Numbered from the stretch's first letter, positions 45,973 to 58,047 are shown. The stretch is DNA of 64,000 bases from Phaseolus vulgaris (GCF_000499845.2 NC_023755.2:30264217-30328216); one strand, 5' to 3'. The notes: generated by a model from the letters alone, not told the origin. Program-made: numbers and translations.

Positions 45973-46748
45973 TGTTGAACAAGATGCTTTGATGTCTCCA
46001 ATATTGCTTTCATAACAAAATTCTATTATGTGTTTTAAACTGTTTTAAATGATTCCAACTACTTTTGGTTTTTGATTTAACTGCTTTGACCACATGATTG
46101 AGGTTATAGAAAGGTTGTTTAACGCTCCTTTGTATTAACGAAGAAAGAGAGATTATCAAAACCGATTTTCAAGATTTCAAAAACTTTGGATAATCTCAAG
46201 TGTGTGGAATAGGATTGGGTTTTGTACTTCTGAACCTTAAGCTTTGTATTACCTAGGTGTATTCTATTCTTCTTTTTCTTTGAACACTGTATTTCTGTAT
46301 TGGAGTGTAAGGCAATTTCAGAAAGTTTTTATGGAAATTGTATGTTGCCAAAGAGTGGTGTGTGTTCTTGAGGGGTTCAAGATCATCACTTTTGGTGTGT
46401 GTTTTGTAATCTAGGGTTGATTACATCGTGAATTCTCAGTGGTTAGCTAGGATTGGATGTAGGTCTTGGTTAAGAGTAAACCAGTACAAAACATTTTGTG
46501 TGATTCTGTCTATCCCTAAACTCAAAAACTATTTTAACATTGTTTTAATTTCTGTTGGTATAAACAACTGGTTGTTTCGGGAAAACAACATGTTGATTTT
46601 TTGGAAATAACCTTAAAATAGAATTTTATTAACTTGAATAAAAAAATTCAATTGGTTGATTTTTTAGAGCTTTTCACTCTACCTTCAATCTTTGCGAAAA
46701 TCTTTCAAAAACAATTCACCCCTCTTGTTTAGGCCTTTAATTCTAACA
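45973..46748 (+). repeat. 5' LTR of the copia element
   Basis: 776 bp, TG...CA. Compared with the 3' LTR, about 310 bp are missing after about 46000 (equivalent to roughly 51062-51398). The shared remainder includes AAGAGTGGTGTGTGTTCTTG and the final AATTCTAACA. Confidence 0.85.
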
Positions 46749-46764
46749 ATTGACATCAGGAGCT
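46749..46764 (+). other. Primer-binding site of the copia element
   Basis: ATTGACATCAGGAGCT directly after the LTR corresponds to the usual TGGTATCAGAGC initiator-tRNA-Met PBS with changes. Confidence 0.6.
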
Positions 46765-46811
46765 GATTTCTTGAAAGTTACTCAAGTTTCGATCCTAAAA
46801 CCTTTTCTAAA

Positions 46812-48799
46812 ATGGCTGAAAAACTACTCTTTGGGGATGGTGCTTCTATAAACAAGTCACCTTTGTTTTGTGGACTAAACTATCAATTTTGGAAGGTAAG
46901 AATGAAATTTTTTGTTGAATTAATTCATAGTGGAATCTGGGATGCTATTGTAACTGACCCTTTTGTACCTAAATTTGAAAAGATGATGTTTTCATTGAAA
47001 AACCTTAGTCCCAATGGACTGAGAGTGAAAGTAAAAGAGCGCAATATCATTGTATTGCCAAGAACATGATCACTTTCGCTTTGAATTCTAATGAGTTTTT
47101 AGGGTCTCACAATGTGCATCTGCAAAGGAGATGTGAGACATCCTTAAGGTTACCCATGAAGGAACAACTTATGTGAAGAGGGCAAGGAAGCATGCCTTGA
47201 TCCAAGAATATGAAATGTTCAGGATGCTTAAAGGGGAAACCATCTTGGATGTGTAGAAAAGGTTCACCCACATAGTGAATCATCTCATTAGCCTTGGCAA
47301 GATCATTGAAAGGGAGGAGCTGAACATCAAGATCCTCAAATGCTTGGATAGATCTTGGCAACCAAAGGTCACTGCAATCTCAAAATCCAAGGATTTGACC
47401 AACTTGACAACAACCTCCTTTTTTGGAAAGCTACGGGAGCATGAGCTTGAGATGAATCGGCTTAATGACTAAGAAAATGAAGAAAATCATGTGAAGAGCA
47501 TTGCTTTAAGAGCTGTTGGTCATAAAGATGGGCAAGACCCAAGTGAGTGCAATGATGATGAGACTCTCAACTCGCTCATAAGGAAGTTTAGCAAGTTCTT
47601 GAAAAAGAACAACCGGAACAAGAATCAAACATCAAACATGTATAATTGTAAGAAAGTGAATGAATTGAATTCTACAAACTATACTTGTTTTGGATGTGGT
47701 AAACATGGTCACATCAATGCCGATTGTCCAAATAATGAGATCAAGGAAAGAGGGGAAAACAAGAAGATTGAAAAGAAAGGAAAAGCAAGAAGAGCCTACA
47801 CAACTTGGCAAGATAATGATGATTCAACTTCAAGCTCATCATCTAAGGAAGATGAAGAAGCCAATCTGTGTTTGATGAAGAATCTGAATCAAGCAGTGTA
47901 AGTTCAAGCACTTCCATTAATTTTGAAAATTATAGCCAACTTCTTGATGTCTTCAAAGAAACTTATGAGGAAGCTAATATGTTGGCCCTTTTGAATAACG
48001 GTTGAAAGGTTTAAACAACTGGTTGGAAAATAGAGTCAAGACCTTGGAAGAAGAGTTGAACAATTCAAAAACTGATTTTGAAAACCTGGAAATGATTTAC
48101 AAAAACTCTTCTTGCAAGTGTGATTCTAGCTTTTGTGAAAACTGTGAAGCTCTTGAAAAGAAGGTCTACTATCTTTTAAAAACCGTGGACAAGTTTTCCA
48201 AAGGCCAATTAAATCTTGAAACTGTTCATGTATCACAAAATTGTGTTTTTGGAAAGGCTGGACTAGGATTTAACCCAAACAGCATGAACAAATCAGTTTC
48301 AAAACCCTTTTCCAACTTTTTTAAAAAACAACCAATTGTTTTGTCGAAACAACTAGTTGAAATGTGTTTTTACTGCATGGAAAAGGACCATACTGTTAGA
48401 TTCTGCAGAGTGTGGAGGTTTTCTATTCCCAAAGGTGTTTTAAAATGGGTTCCTAAGAATTCTAAGGTTCTTAATGTCCCAGTTAATGCCCATGGACCTA
48501 AATTTATAAGGGGACCAAATCTTGCTCCTTGATCTTGTTTCTTGCAAGGTTCTTTGATGGAAAATCAGCACTTGTGGTACCTGGACAATGGTTGTTCTAA
48601 GCACATGATAGGGGATGAAATCAATTTTTTCAATCTACTCCTTAAGCTAGAAGGTCATGTGAAATATGGGGACAACAACAAAGGTATTATCGGGAGTCAA
48701 GAAAACATTAAGGTCAAAGAAGATGTGCTCTGGAGAAAACCCATCAAAGTGATGATTATTCTTATGGTTCAGAAGTATGCATCTTACTCATATTATTGA
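46812..48799 (+). pseudogene. Copia gag and protease, broken
   Basis: The ATG at 46812 starts a gag N-terminus of the UBN2 type (LFCGLNYQFWKVRMKFFVE). Frameshifts near 47020-47270 and stops (for example at 47257 and 47472) follow. A CCHC knuckle, CFGCGKHGHINADC, is at about 47685-47726. After further breaks, WYLDNGCSKHM at about 48573 is the protease site, with Asn in place of the usual Ser (DSGCS). Gag packages the RNA and the protease cuts the polyprotein in intact copies. Integrase should follow but does not. Confidence 0.75.
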
Positions 48800-49356
48800 C
48801 ATGTCAAAGACTTATGACCCATGTAAAATAAGTTGTATATTCTCATCCTATGCATGTGCCTCATATGACCAAATGAACATCTAAACATTTTTCTCTTGGT
48901 TAAATTTGTTGAGATTATATCTGTAAAAAGGTATGAATGGATTACATAATGCATTTTCCATCATTTTGGAAGATAATATGTTTTGAAAAATATCCACTTG
49001 CTATCACAGTAAAACAATCGATTGTTTTACCTCTAACACCTCTGAATAAACTGTCATGGCTGCTTGCGCATGGTTACAATTGTTTCTGTTTTTCAAAACC
49101 TATTGTTGGTTAAATATGCATTTATTGTGCCTCTGAATCAAATCATAATGGAATATATTCTGATCATAAAGAAATATATTCTATGGTTTCCTTGGAAATT
49201 TAAGTGCTTTTTATGGATGGTCAAATCGAAATAAAGGGGCTGTAAAAGCTATCTTTGTTTGGGTTTGACGCACTGCATATTCCCACTGCCACAAATTCTT
49301 TTTCCTTGGAAAACAACTCACTAAAAGCCAATTTATTTTGATTAGCTTTTTCTGCT
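48800..49356 (+). other. Non-coding insert between protease and the acquired ORF
   Basis: No copia coding similarity is seen where integrase is expected. It contains a perfect 22-bp palindrome centred on ACAATCGATTGT (49009-49030). It may be the upstream region brought in with the ORF at 49470. Confidence 0.5.
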
Positions 49357-50340
49357 TATAAATGTGTGTGATTTCAACTGAATATTTCATAGAAATAACC
49401 CATTGTTTTCTACTATCTCATTTGAAACCAGTTATTTTCACTATTTCTTCACAAATTAAGTTTTGCATTATGGCTTCTTCATCACCTTCACCAAAAGGAA
49501 GAAAAATCGTGCCACCAAGAGAGTTGGTCATCTTGAAAACTAGTTTTCGGGTGATAATAAAAAGATTGAGAAGTTTTTGCATGAGTAAGTCGAATAGCCA
49601 TCAATAACCCAAAATTGATCTCCTTGATATGAGGAATTTTTTGAAAGAACAAATGCTTAGAAGGTTTATTGAGATGTAAGGGAAGACATATCCACATCTT
49701 GTAAAGGTTTTCTACACAAATCTTCTCATTGATGGTGAGAACTTGTATTCACATGTAAAAGGGGTTGATATGGAGATCACTCTTGCTGTGTGAACTGCTG
49801 TCACGAGTTTGAAGTATATTAGGCTCAGAATCAACAAAGGGAACACTAGTATGGTGGAGGACTTCAATAAGATGCAATATTATGTGAGTTGCCTAAAAAA
49901 TCCTCGCTTAAAAGTGAAGGGTTTTTATGTAGGAGGTTTAAAACTAGATGAAAGAATCATTGCCTTCACAGTGTCATGGATGTTGACTCCAAGGGGATGT
50001 AATCACTCGGTCCTCACTGGAGAAGATCTTGTTCTCATATATTGCATTATGAAGAAGATCATGGTTAATTGGATTCATGTCTTCAAGGAGCACATGCAAA
50101 AGTCAATGAGCCATTTCATGAAAGTAATAATGGATATCTTAACAAAATGAGATTCATTAAGATCGGCGGAAAATGGGTGAGTAAAGATGAAGAACAAGCG
50201 AGTCCTTCTTACGAAAATCAAGCTGAAGCAGATGAGGAAGATCAAGCTGCCCCAAATACTGGAGATGCTGGAGTAAATGAACACCAAATTGGACAGGATG
50301 ATCAAGGTAATGAGATTCCAAGTGAACAAGATGATGGTAG
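49357..50340 (+). pseudogene. Plant-transposon-protein ORF (Transposase_32-like) inside the copia element, with TATA box
   Basis: TATAAA at 49357-49362 lies about 110 bp before ATG 49470 (MASSSPSPKGRK). The frame continues through three stops (about 49605, 49678, 49791) with LVKVFYTNLL, SHVKGVDMEI, INKGNTSMVEDFN and LDERIIAFTVSWMLTPRG. I recognise this as the plant 'putative transposon protein' family (Transposase_32-like), often found in legumes. After a frameshift near 50145 it reads RFIKIGGKWVSKDEE and an acidic linker, then runs without a stop into copia RNase H. It occupies the place of integrase and RT. Confidence 0.65.
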
Positions 50341-50653
50341 TTGTTGTGCGCAAATACTTTGGATCAAACAACAACTAGAAGACTTTGGTTTGAAGGTCAA
50401 CAATGTGGCTTTGCTTTATGATAACACAAGTGCAATCAAACTCACTAAAAATCAGATTCAGCATTCAAGGACTAAGCACATTGAGATTCACCACTACTTT
50501 ATAAGGGATCATGTGAGCAATGGGGCTTGTAAAATTCAATTTATTGAAACTAAAAAGCAACTTGCAAATATCTTCACTAAGCCACTGCCTCGGGAAAGGT
50601 TTTTCTTCTTAAGAAATGATTTGGGTATCCTTGATTTCCAAAATATTTCTTGA
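50341..50653 (+). pseudogene. Copia RNase H C-terminus
   Basis: Reads ILWIKQQLEDFG, LLYDNTSAIKLTKN, RTKHIEIHHYFIRDHV and IFTKPLPRERF, the standard end of copia pol. It is in the same frame as the preceding acidic linker from 50147. The upstream half of RNase H and the whole RT are missing. Confidence 0.85.
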
Positions 50654-51026
50654 TATATCCATTCATTCTCTTAGCCTATTTGTGAAGACAAATAGGGGGA
50701 GAAATTATGGTTTCTATCTTTTAATCTCTGCTATACTTTGTGGTACTTTAAGTGTGTGTTAATTCTCTATTTAATGATGCTGCCATAAACTCTGATACAC
50801 TACAAGTTCTGCTACACACTAATTATGTACCTGCACATGCTGTCTTTTTTCTTTACTGGTTTTTATGCTTTGAGGCTTATGCAGAAAACTGGTTTTGTGT
50901 GTACCTTGTTATCCTACTAGTATACTTGGTTTGTATGTGTACAAATTTTCTTTTACAGGACCTTTCAAGTTCAAAAACTACAACACAAGCAAACTAGGGA
51001 TTTGTCTTAATCAAATAGGGGGATAT
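50654..51026 (+). other. Copia 3' untranslated region and polypurine tract
   Basis: Non-coding; contains ACAAATAGGGGGAGAAATT at about 50687 and AAATAGGGGGATA at 51013-51025, the second directly before the LTR. Confidence 0.6.
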
Positions 51027-52113
51027 TATTGAACAAGGTGCTTTGATTTCTCCAAATCCATGTGGAAAGCTTGAAGACCTTGCTGCTGGGTGTGTGTGTG
51101 TTGTTTAGTTGTTTGAAACTTGTTAATTCACTCCTTAAAATGATCCAAGTTCATTTGAATCTTAAACTTTTAGAAAAGATGGGTTTTCTAAAAGGGTGTG
51201 AAATTTTAACCCGTTGAAATGTCGAATCAACCTGTTGTTTTACACTTAGTGGTTTTTAAAATGGTTTTGAAAAGCTTAGCTTTGTTTTGTCTTTGCTGTC
51301 AAACAGAATCAATCGGTTGTTTCGATAAATCAATTGGTTGTCTTTATGAAAACCATATCAGGAAATTTATTTCAATCGATTTTTTTGGAAAACAATTGGT
51401 TGTTTTTATAATAGAATTTTGTTGTGTTTTAAATTGTTTTAAATGATTTCAATTGCTTTTGGTTTTTGATTTAACTGCTTTGACCACTTGATTGAGGTTA
51501 TATAAAGGTTTTTTAACGCTCCTTTGTATTAATGAAGAAAGAGAGATTATTAAAAATGATTTTCAAGATTTCAAAAGCTTTGGATCATTTCAAGTGTGTG
51601 GAATAGGATTGAATTTTATGCTTCTGTATTCTATTCCTTTCTTCTTTGAACACTATATTTATGTATTGGAGTGTAAGGTAGTCTCAGAAAGGAGTTTTTT
51701 GGAAACTGTGTGTTGCCAAAGAGTGGTGTGTGTTCTTGAGGGGTTCAAGATCATCACTCTTGGTGTGTGTTTTGTAATCTAGGGTTATTACAAAGTTAAT
51801 TCTCAATGATTAGATGATGACTGAATGTAGCTCTCAGTTAAAAGTGAAACTGTATAAACATTTTGTGTGATTTTGTTTATCCCTACACTCATACACTGTT
51901 TTAACATTTTAATTTCTTCTGGTATAAACAATCGGTTGTTTGTGAAAACAACAGGTTGATTTTTTGGAAAAAACCTTAAAAACAAAATTTTATTGAGTTG
52001 AACAAAAAATTCAATTGGTTGATTTTTCAAAGCTTTTCACTCACCTTCAATCTCTACGAAAATATTTCAAAAACAATTCACCATGCCTCTTGTTTAGGCC
52101 TTTAATTCTAACA
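51027..52113 (+). repeat. 3' LTR of the copia element
   Basis: 1087 bp. The first dinucleotide is TA where the 5' LTR has TG. Several copies of a short palindromic motif (AACAAYNGRTTGTT type) lie at about 51310, 51390 and 51927. The end is CTAACA followed by the ATGGA duplication. Confidence 0.85.
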
Positions 52114-53337
52114 ATGGACATTCTCCAAATAGGGCATATCTGCAAAAATATAATCCCGAGATCTTGAAAAACCCTTATCTCTTTAGGATAAAGCTTAAAT
52201 TTTTTACCAACAAAAGACCCACCCTCCACCTGGCCAACAAAAACTTCAACAAGGTTATCAAGGCCAATAATAACTCCTTCAACTTCCTTTACCCCTGCAT
52301 TACGAACAAGTACATTTTGTTTCTCTATCGCAAAATTTTGTTTCTCTGTGACACCAAGCACTTCCTTATGAGGGGAATCATTAATTTCTTTGGTCTCAAT
52401 AGTCACAAGTTTATACTATACAACATCAGGTTTGAAAAAAAATAGTAGGCGGTTTGGCTATGTTATTGAGGTTGTGAGGATGTTGTCTATATTTAGAAAT
52501 ATCATGCCTTATCATTTTGCATGAAGAGCAAAATGGAGGGAACTTCTCAAATTCAATATATGCAATAAAAGCAAAATTAGGTCTTTCCACTAAAATTTGA
52601 TTAGACAAAGCAGATAACATATCAATATCAATCAACACTCTAGCAAAAATACCTCTAGATTTATTCATGGTGCAATCATCAAGGGAAAAAGGAGTACCAA
52701 TCCCTCTCGCTATAGAGAAAATTGTTTTTGGTTGTCAATATTCCATATGAAGACCATAGATCCTGACCCAACATTAAGATTTGGTGAGCTTCATGAAAGA
52801 TGACACAAAGTCTTTAGTTAAAGCAAAGACTCTCAAGATACCTGGGTTGAGATTCGAATACCCCATGCTAGGACTCTTCTCCTGTCTTCAAGGGAAGAAA
52901 AAACAAATTCATAAAATCCTTTTCCTTGAGGAATAACTTTCCAAGATCCCACAGATTTTCAAGCAAGATCTGACTTTGCACACGTCCATATGAGTAAGAG
53001 GTTTGTCACCTTTGGATAGTATATTCTTCCATGAAGGTGATTTTTATAGTCTTCAAGATCTGTGAGATACACATCTACATCAATCTGAACAAATATAAAA
53101 TCTTCCTTGATGCAAGGAGAATGCAATTGTGAGAGAGGAGTATCACAAACATTATTCAAGATTTTTGCAAAAGTCTTATTTTGTACTTAAGCCACATAAG
53201 ATTGACTTGTGAAAAACAATTTTAATCTTTGAGACACCTCCAAAAAATTTGAATATAGTAAGAATTTGACTCCATCAAACAAAAGGATCCAATGCTTCAA
53301 ATGTGCGACAAGAGACTAGTAGTAAGAAAACCCTTAT

Positions 53338-53890
53338 AATCCCACTTTATTTTTTCACTCATATTTTCAAATTCTTCAAAAAAAAATTATATTCCACCAT
53401 TAATAATAACAGAAAAATGAACATCCAGTTTTTTTTAAACTTTAATTCATCTTTTAAATTTCTGTATTTTCTACGAACACCAATTATAGTCTTACGTAAT
53501 TCTTTCTTTCTTCCCTGTCTCAAACCAATTAAAATTTCTTCTACCCAATTTTAACTAATTCATTAAATAAACTATTTTTATAAAAATTATATTTATTCTC
53601 TTACCTTTTTTTTATTTTCTTTCTTCAATATAAAAAAAAATCCACTTTATTTTCCCCCTCCCCTTTTATATTTCATTTTTTAAATCATTCCAAAACTTTA
53701 TTCCACCAATAATAATAAACATCCACAAAATTATTAAATTTAATTCAACTTTTAAAATATTATATTTTCTACGTACCCCAAATAATTTCTCTTTAAAATT
53801 ATTTTTTATTTGCTTCTCTCTCCCCAAATTTAATTAATTAATTCAATTCAATACACTTTTTCTTAAAACCAATTTCATTTCAGTTTCCTT
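53338..53890. repeat. Diverged ~300-bp tandem duplication
   Basis: 'tcccactttatttttt' (about 53339) and 'tccactttattttcc' (about 53640) start two copies sharing 'attccacca', 'aataataa', 'aacatccac/g' and 'tattttctacg'. AT-rich and non-coding. Confidence 0.6.
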
Positions 53891-53974
53891 ATTTTTTTTC
53901 CTATTTTTTCTTATTTACATTAAAAATCTCGTGGAAAACAAGTAAACCTCCAACGTCAATGTCTATTCATATAT

Positions 53975-54190
53975 TCATTCATGAACCAAGCCATTGAAAG
54001 TTAAACACATTGACGTTCTCGATCTTGGAGCCCCAACACCCATAAGCGTGTCGAACCGATCACCGTGATTCACCGTTCTGCCTGAAATATTTTTAACCTT
54101 CCCAGAATTTGACTTCCCGATAGCCAAATTCGGGTGAGGTTGCAGTGCCAACGAAAACAAAAAACAGTTGGAAATTCGTGTCATAAAACG
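53975..54190 (-). pseudogene. Second ubiquitin-protease 5' fragment
   Basis: On the minus strand, 54091-54000 aligns with 34165-34260 of the first fragment. GGCAGAACGGTGAATCACGG corresponds to GGCAGAGCCATGAATCATGG, and GGTTCGACACGCTTATGGGT to GGTTCGACGCACTCATGGAT. With a frame change it gives GSKIENV, the counterpart of GSKLEKA. The leader similarity continues to about 54150. It is shorter and more decayed than the first copy and lies in the opposite orientation. Confidence 0.6.
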
Positions 54191-54830
54191 TTATAGTTGG
54201 AAAATAAACTTTAAACGGGACCAGTGGAGAAAATATTTTCCCATTCCATACGAAAAAATCTCCCTTTATTTGTAGCTATTCTATGTGAAGGTTGGAGATT
54301 CTGCTGTTTAGATAACTCAAAATGTTTGAGACTATTTTCCGACAATATTTCATTTTTCCACCAACAAAAATATGTACAAGCATATGATAAAACGTGGAAA
54401 CGAACTATATATCATGATCAATCGTACACATTTTAATTTGATTAGGTAAAATAATGAGATTTTTGCCAGATTATATCACTATCACTGAAAACATTTAAGA
54501 GATTACTTAAATAAATGAATTATTTATTTTAAATTTATGCTTTTTTTATGTAAGGACCCAGTTAAATTATTCAAGAGTAGAAGTGATTTAGCTGATATAA
54601 AATATAAATATTTTATTATTTAAGTTAAAAAAAATTAAACAGAAAAAATATAATTATTCAAATTTTAATTTAAAATATCAGTAACTATTTAAAATACTTT
54701 TTTCTATCTTTTTTATTTATTTTTGGATTACACTTAACTGATCTAGTGGAAAGTAGAATATTCATGTCCAATTAAATATTATTTTTTAGAAAATTTCTCT
54801 TTTTCCTTTTCTTTTCTGTAGAGTCGATAT
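54191..54830. other. AT-rich intergenic DNA
   Basis: No supported gene. TGTAAGGACCCAGTT at about 54549 looks like a possible LTR start. Confidence 0.35.
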
Positions 54831-56311
54831 TATGGAAATAGTTGCATTAGGGCTTGCATGTGCTATTTTTTTTACAAAGATGAATGTATGTTAGTTTAGA
54901 TTAAGTGTAAGTTTAGATTGTTGATAAGAGTGTTTTATATACAACTTTAGTTTTTTGGGTAAGAGTAGTGGAATTAAGAGCTTAATCTTGATTTATGTAA
55001 GTTAAAAAAAGTTAAGGAAGCTACTTATGTTTTTTTAATAGTATTTTAAGATAAATGATTTGTATGTGAAGTGTGATCATAATATTTGATTTTATGCGGG
55101 AATTGTTTATTGTTTGAATACATATATTCAAATTGTTTGAATCTTAAGATGAATGTTTAGTGATTTGGTATAATATGATTAAATGTTTCTTGTAGAATAT
55201 CTGATAGTTAGCTATGTATGATATGCTTTATATATTAGAGAATTTTAAGTGTACGAGATAAATTTTGTATAGTTTGAGTGAATAGATATTAAATGAGTTA
55301 AGTTGTATATTTTACTAGTTGAAAGTTGGAATATTTTAATTGAGTCAAATTGATTCAAATTGTTGTTATTTTGGAACAAAATATTCCAATTTAGGCATAA
55401 GAAATGAAGAAAAAACTCAAATTGAACCAATTGGATCACATGTTATATTTTGCAGAAAGTCATTGGACGAGCAAAACTCTAACCGGAAGAAATTCAATTA
55501 ATTAAGAACCTAAGAGTTTTGGTTGTTAGGCAAGTCAAATTTGCAGGAGGAGCTATTTAAATAAAAAAAAAAACAAGCAATTTGGTCGTTGGTTTAGTCA
55601 ACTCTCGCTGAACAATATTCAATTAAATGAAAACCCGAGAGTTTTAGTTGTTGGGTGAGTGAATTCTTACTAAGCGAGTTGTTTTTATGAAAACTCTCAA
55701 CAGTGTAGTCACTGAGCAATACTTTAGTCACTAGGCGAGCATAGTTTCTATTGGGCAACAAAAATTCCCTAGCGAAGCTAATGCCTTTGGTTGGGTGAGC
55801 AGACGGTGGTTGGGTGAATTACAACATGTGTTTATTTTACTGAGCAAACAAAGTGTTGGCTGAGTGAGAGAGTGTTTTCTAAAGTTTGAAAAAATATACT
55901 TTTAAATATTTCTAAATGATAAAATTTGTTTATCTTTCACTTAGAATATTATTACAGTGTAATGAATGATAAATTAAAATTTATTAGCTTTTAAATTAAG
56001 CTGGAAGTATATTTATGAATAAAATTTATAATGGTATGATTGTTATATGACATGTGGTGTGTTGTGAACATAGTTATTTCCAATGAGGGAATTCTATGTT
56101 GAGATATTTATATTGTGTATTGAATTTATGATTTTGAAGGAGACGATTCTGATTCTACTAATATTGGACTCCCATAGAAAAAAAATATTAGGTGGTGAGA
56201 GTTGAAGGAGGTTCATGTGAACTAGTCTATGATGTGAAAAATAATTGTGCCTGGTAGGTCATAGGGATTTACCCTGCTATATAAGTAATGAGTTCTATTA
56301 TGTAAATTTGT
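54831..56311 (+). repeat. Ty3-type LTR-like fragment
   Basis: It has repeated 'gagtttt(a/g)gttgttgggtgag', 'ctaggcgagc' and 'ggttgggtgagc' motifs (55500-55870) and 'ggtcatagggatttaccctgctatataa' (about 56255), which I recall from LTRs of legume chromoviruses. The solo LTR has comparable GCTTGAGC repeats. The right side is cut by a CACTA left end at 56312. Confidence 0.4.
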
Positions 56312-57166
56312 CACTACAAGAAAAAATTGGGGGGTTTATTTTACATTATCCAATGTTAAAACCTCTATTAAGTCGTTTACCCAGGGTTTCAATTTCCCCT
56401 GCTAAACCATCCATGGGGAACGTGTTCCTAGGGGTTTTCTTAAACCTCGGGAAAAGTCTTTAAGAACCTCCGTAAAATACCATGGGTTTCAAAACCTCCG
56501 TTAAATACCATGAGTTTTGAAATTTTTGTAAAATGATTTGCCATATGAAATAATCTTCAACCCCATTCTCCACCATCTCTAACGATCTTCCTGACTTCTC
56601 TCTTCCACCATAGACACACTGGTCTCCGGCACCGACTCAATGGTCGTTGACGGTTGTCCTAGCAAGGAATCACAATCTAGCCACACTTATGTCTATTATA
56701 TCTAAGGAGAAGAAACACTAAATAAGGCACTATCTTATTCTTACTCCAATATTGCTTCTTCCATCACATTACTGCCCCAACTTGGGAACTAGTGTTTATC
56801 ACTACTTTATATATCCTAAATAATGGCATTATATGTTAGATGTGGGCTTCAAAGACATGTGTGTTATTGGCTATGAGGACTTCAAAGATTGCAATGAGAA
56901 ATTAACTTTATCACTTCTCACTTTCACAGTTAATTAATTATTAGATGCATTTTAAAATAAAAGTTTTAATTTAAAAGATTTCAAAATTATGAGAATTAAA
57001 TATTAATAATTATAACTAATACTAAAATTGCACAGTACATAAAAAACTAAAACAAAATAAATCAGGTTTTTTGAAATATGAGTTTGTAACAAAAAAAAAA
57101 CTAAAAATTATATAAACCAACTACAATCAATCATAATAAATATGCAAATAATTTTGAAATACTTAT
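56312..57166. mobile_element. CACTA element, left part
   Basis: CACTACAAGAAAAAATTGGG at 56312 is a clear CACTA terminus, nearly the same as at 7808. Subterminal repeats follow, for example AACCTCCGTAAAATACCATG twice at about 56465-56515. The element is interrupted by the LTR of Tat element B at 57167, so a right end may lie beyond the window. Confidence 0.6.
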
Positions 57167-58027
57167 TATACCGCCCAGGTAGTCGGAAGTGATGATGTGG
57201 CAGCAAGCCATTATGTAGGCGTGTTAAGCGGGGCTCATGGCTGGCAGAAGGGAAGGAAGTCGGGGGGCTCGTGTAGTCGCCAGTCCTTAAGTTCGCGTGC
57301 TCCGATCTCTAGCAAACCTAAACCGGCAGTCACCGGGTTTGAGACCAAGTGATCAGAGATCGCCGAAACGAGGACATCGCCGAAGGGTCAGGGAGGTTTG
57401 TTCTAGGCTTTCAAAGCAGAGGTTGAGGTCGGGGAACAGTTTACCTGAACATGCACGGTGAAGCAAGTGAAGTAGATCATGAAGGCGGCCGGCGAGACCA
57501 CAGGGAAGGTGTGTATGAAGGCACCCGTGCTCGCCACGCAGAAGAGATCACGCTCCAAGGCAGCTATGCGTTGAGTTGTTTCATGCATAAGTAACTTAGC
57601 CAAAAGCCTGAAGAGTAAGAAGTGGCGCCCAAGTCAAGGATGCTCCAGATGGTGACACGTGTACAGCTGGATGCGAGCCACGTGTCCAGATGTGTAACTG
57701 TCAGGAGAGAGAAAGTGCACAGGTATATAAGAGATTCTAACGAACTTCTGAGGTACGCGCGTTTTAGATTACTTCTTTTACGCTTGCGAGAACTTGAGTA
57801 CGCCGAGAGAGAATTTTGCACGGTTCCTGTTCTTAGTTTTCTCTTAGTACTTTGGTGGTTCAGTCGCTGACTTGGGCGTCGGAGCGTGATCGGCCGCAGC
57901 GGCGCCGTTCTGTCTTTTTGCAGGTTCTTGAGGTGAATCAGAGCGAAGGACGGAAGCTAACACGGCGCAGAGTCGATCCAGATCTGACGAGGTAAGGCTC
58001 TTGCGTCTTGGTCAACAGGCAGGATCA
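57167..58027 (+). repeat. 5' LTR of Tat element B
   Basis: About 861 bp. It starts TATACCGCCC, equivalent to TGTACTGCCC in element A, so the terminal TG seems to have become TA. It ends GGATCA, just before the PBS. TATATAAG is at 57724-57731, with G-boxes at 57656-57661 and 57679-57684. Confidence 0.85.
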
Positions 58028-58047
58028 TCAGGCGCCCACCGTGGGGC
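58028..58047 (+). other. Primer-binding site of Tat element B
   Basis: TCAGGCGCCCACCGTGGGGC directly follows the LTR. GGCGCCCACCGTGGGG is the PBS sequence I know from Tat-type elements; the exact tRNA was not checked. Confidence 0.7.

Larger units (their letters stand above)
45973..52113 (+). mobile_element. Ty1/copia element with both LTRs, internally rearranged
   Basis: The element runs from TGTTGAAC to CTAACA and is flanked by a perfect 5-bp duplication ATGGA (45968-45972 and 52114-52118). Behind the 5' LTR is a Met-tRNA-type PBS; before the 3' LTR is a purine tract (AAATAGGGGGATA, 51013-51025). Internal order: gag with CCHC knuckle, protease, an unrelated plant-transposon ORF, RNase H end. 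Integrase and most of the reverse transcriptase are absent. Gag-protease is broken by stops and frameshifts. It could only move with help in trans. Confidence 0.88.
45571..53330 (-). pseudogene. LINE-type ORF1 (DUF4283 + zinc knuckle) remnant, split by a copia element
   Basis: Two minus-strand parts, 53330-52119 and 45972-45571, flank the copia insertion. The first shows a DUF4283-like pattern and then FPPFCSSCKMIRHDISKYR, a CCHC_4-type knuckle whose last cysteine is tyrosine. The second contains RRPRCPSKARMKVN, typical of the tail of these proteins. Stops and frameshifts are frequent. Plant L1-type LINEs encode such ORF1 proteins. The left side ends at a CACTA-like terminus. Confidence 0.55.

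Noticed and set aside
50796..50812. CACTACAAG as a CACTA terminus
   Set aside because: It lies in the copia 3' UTR and the following bases do not match the A-rich terminus; no partner end.
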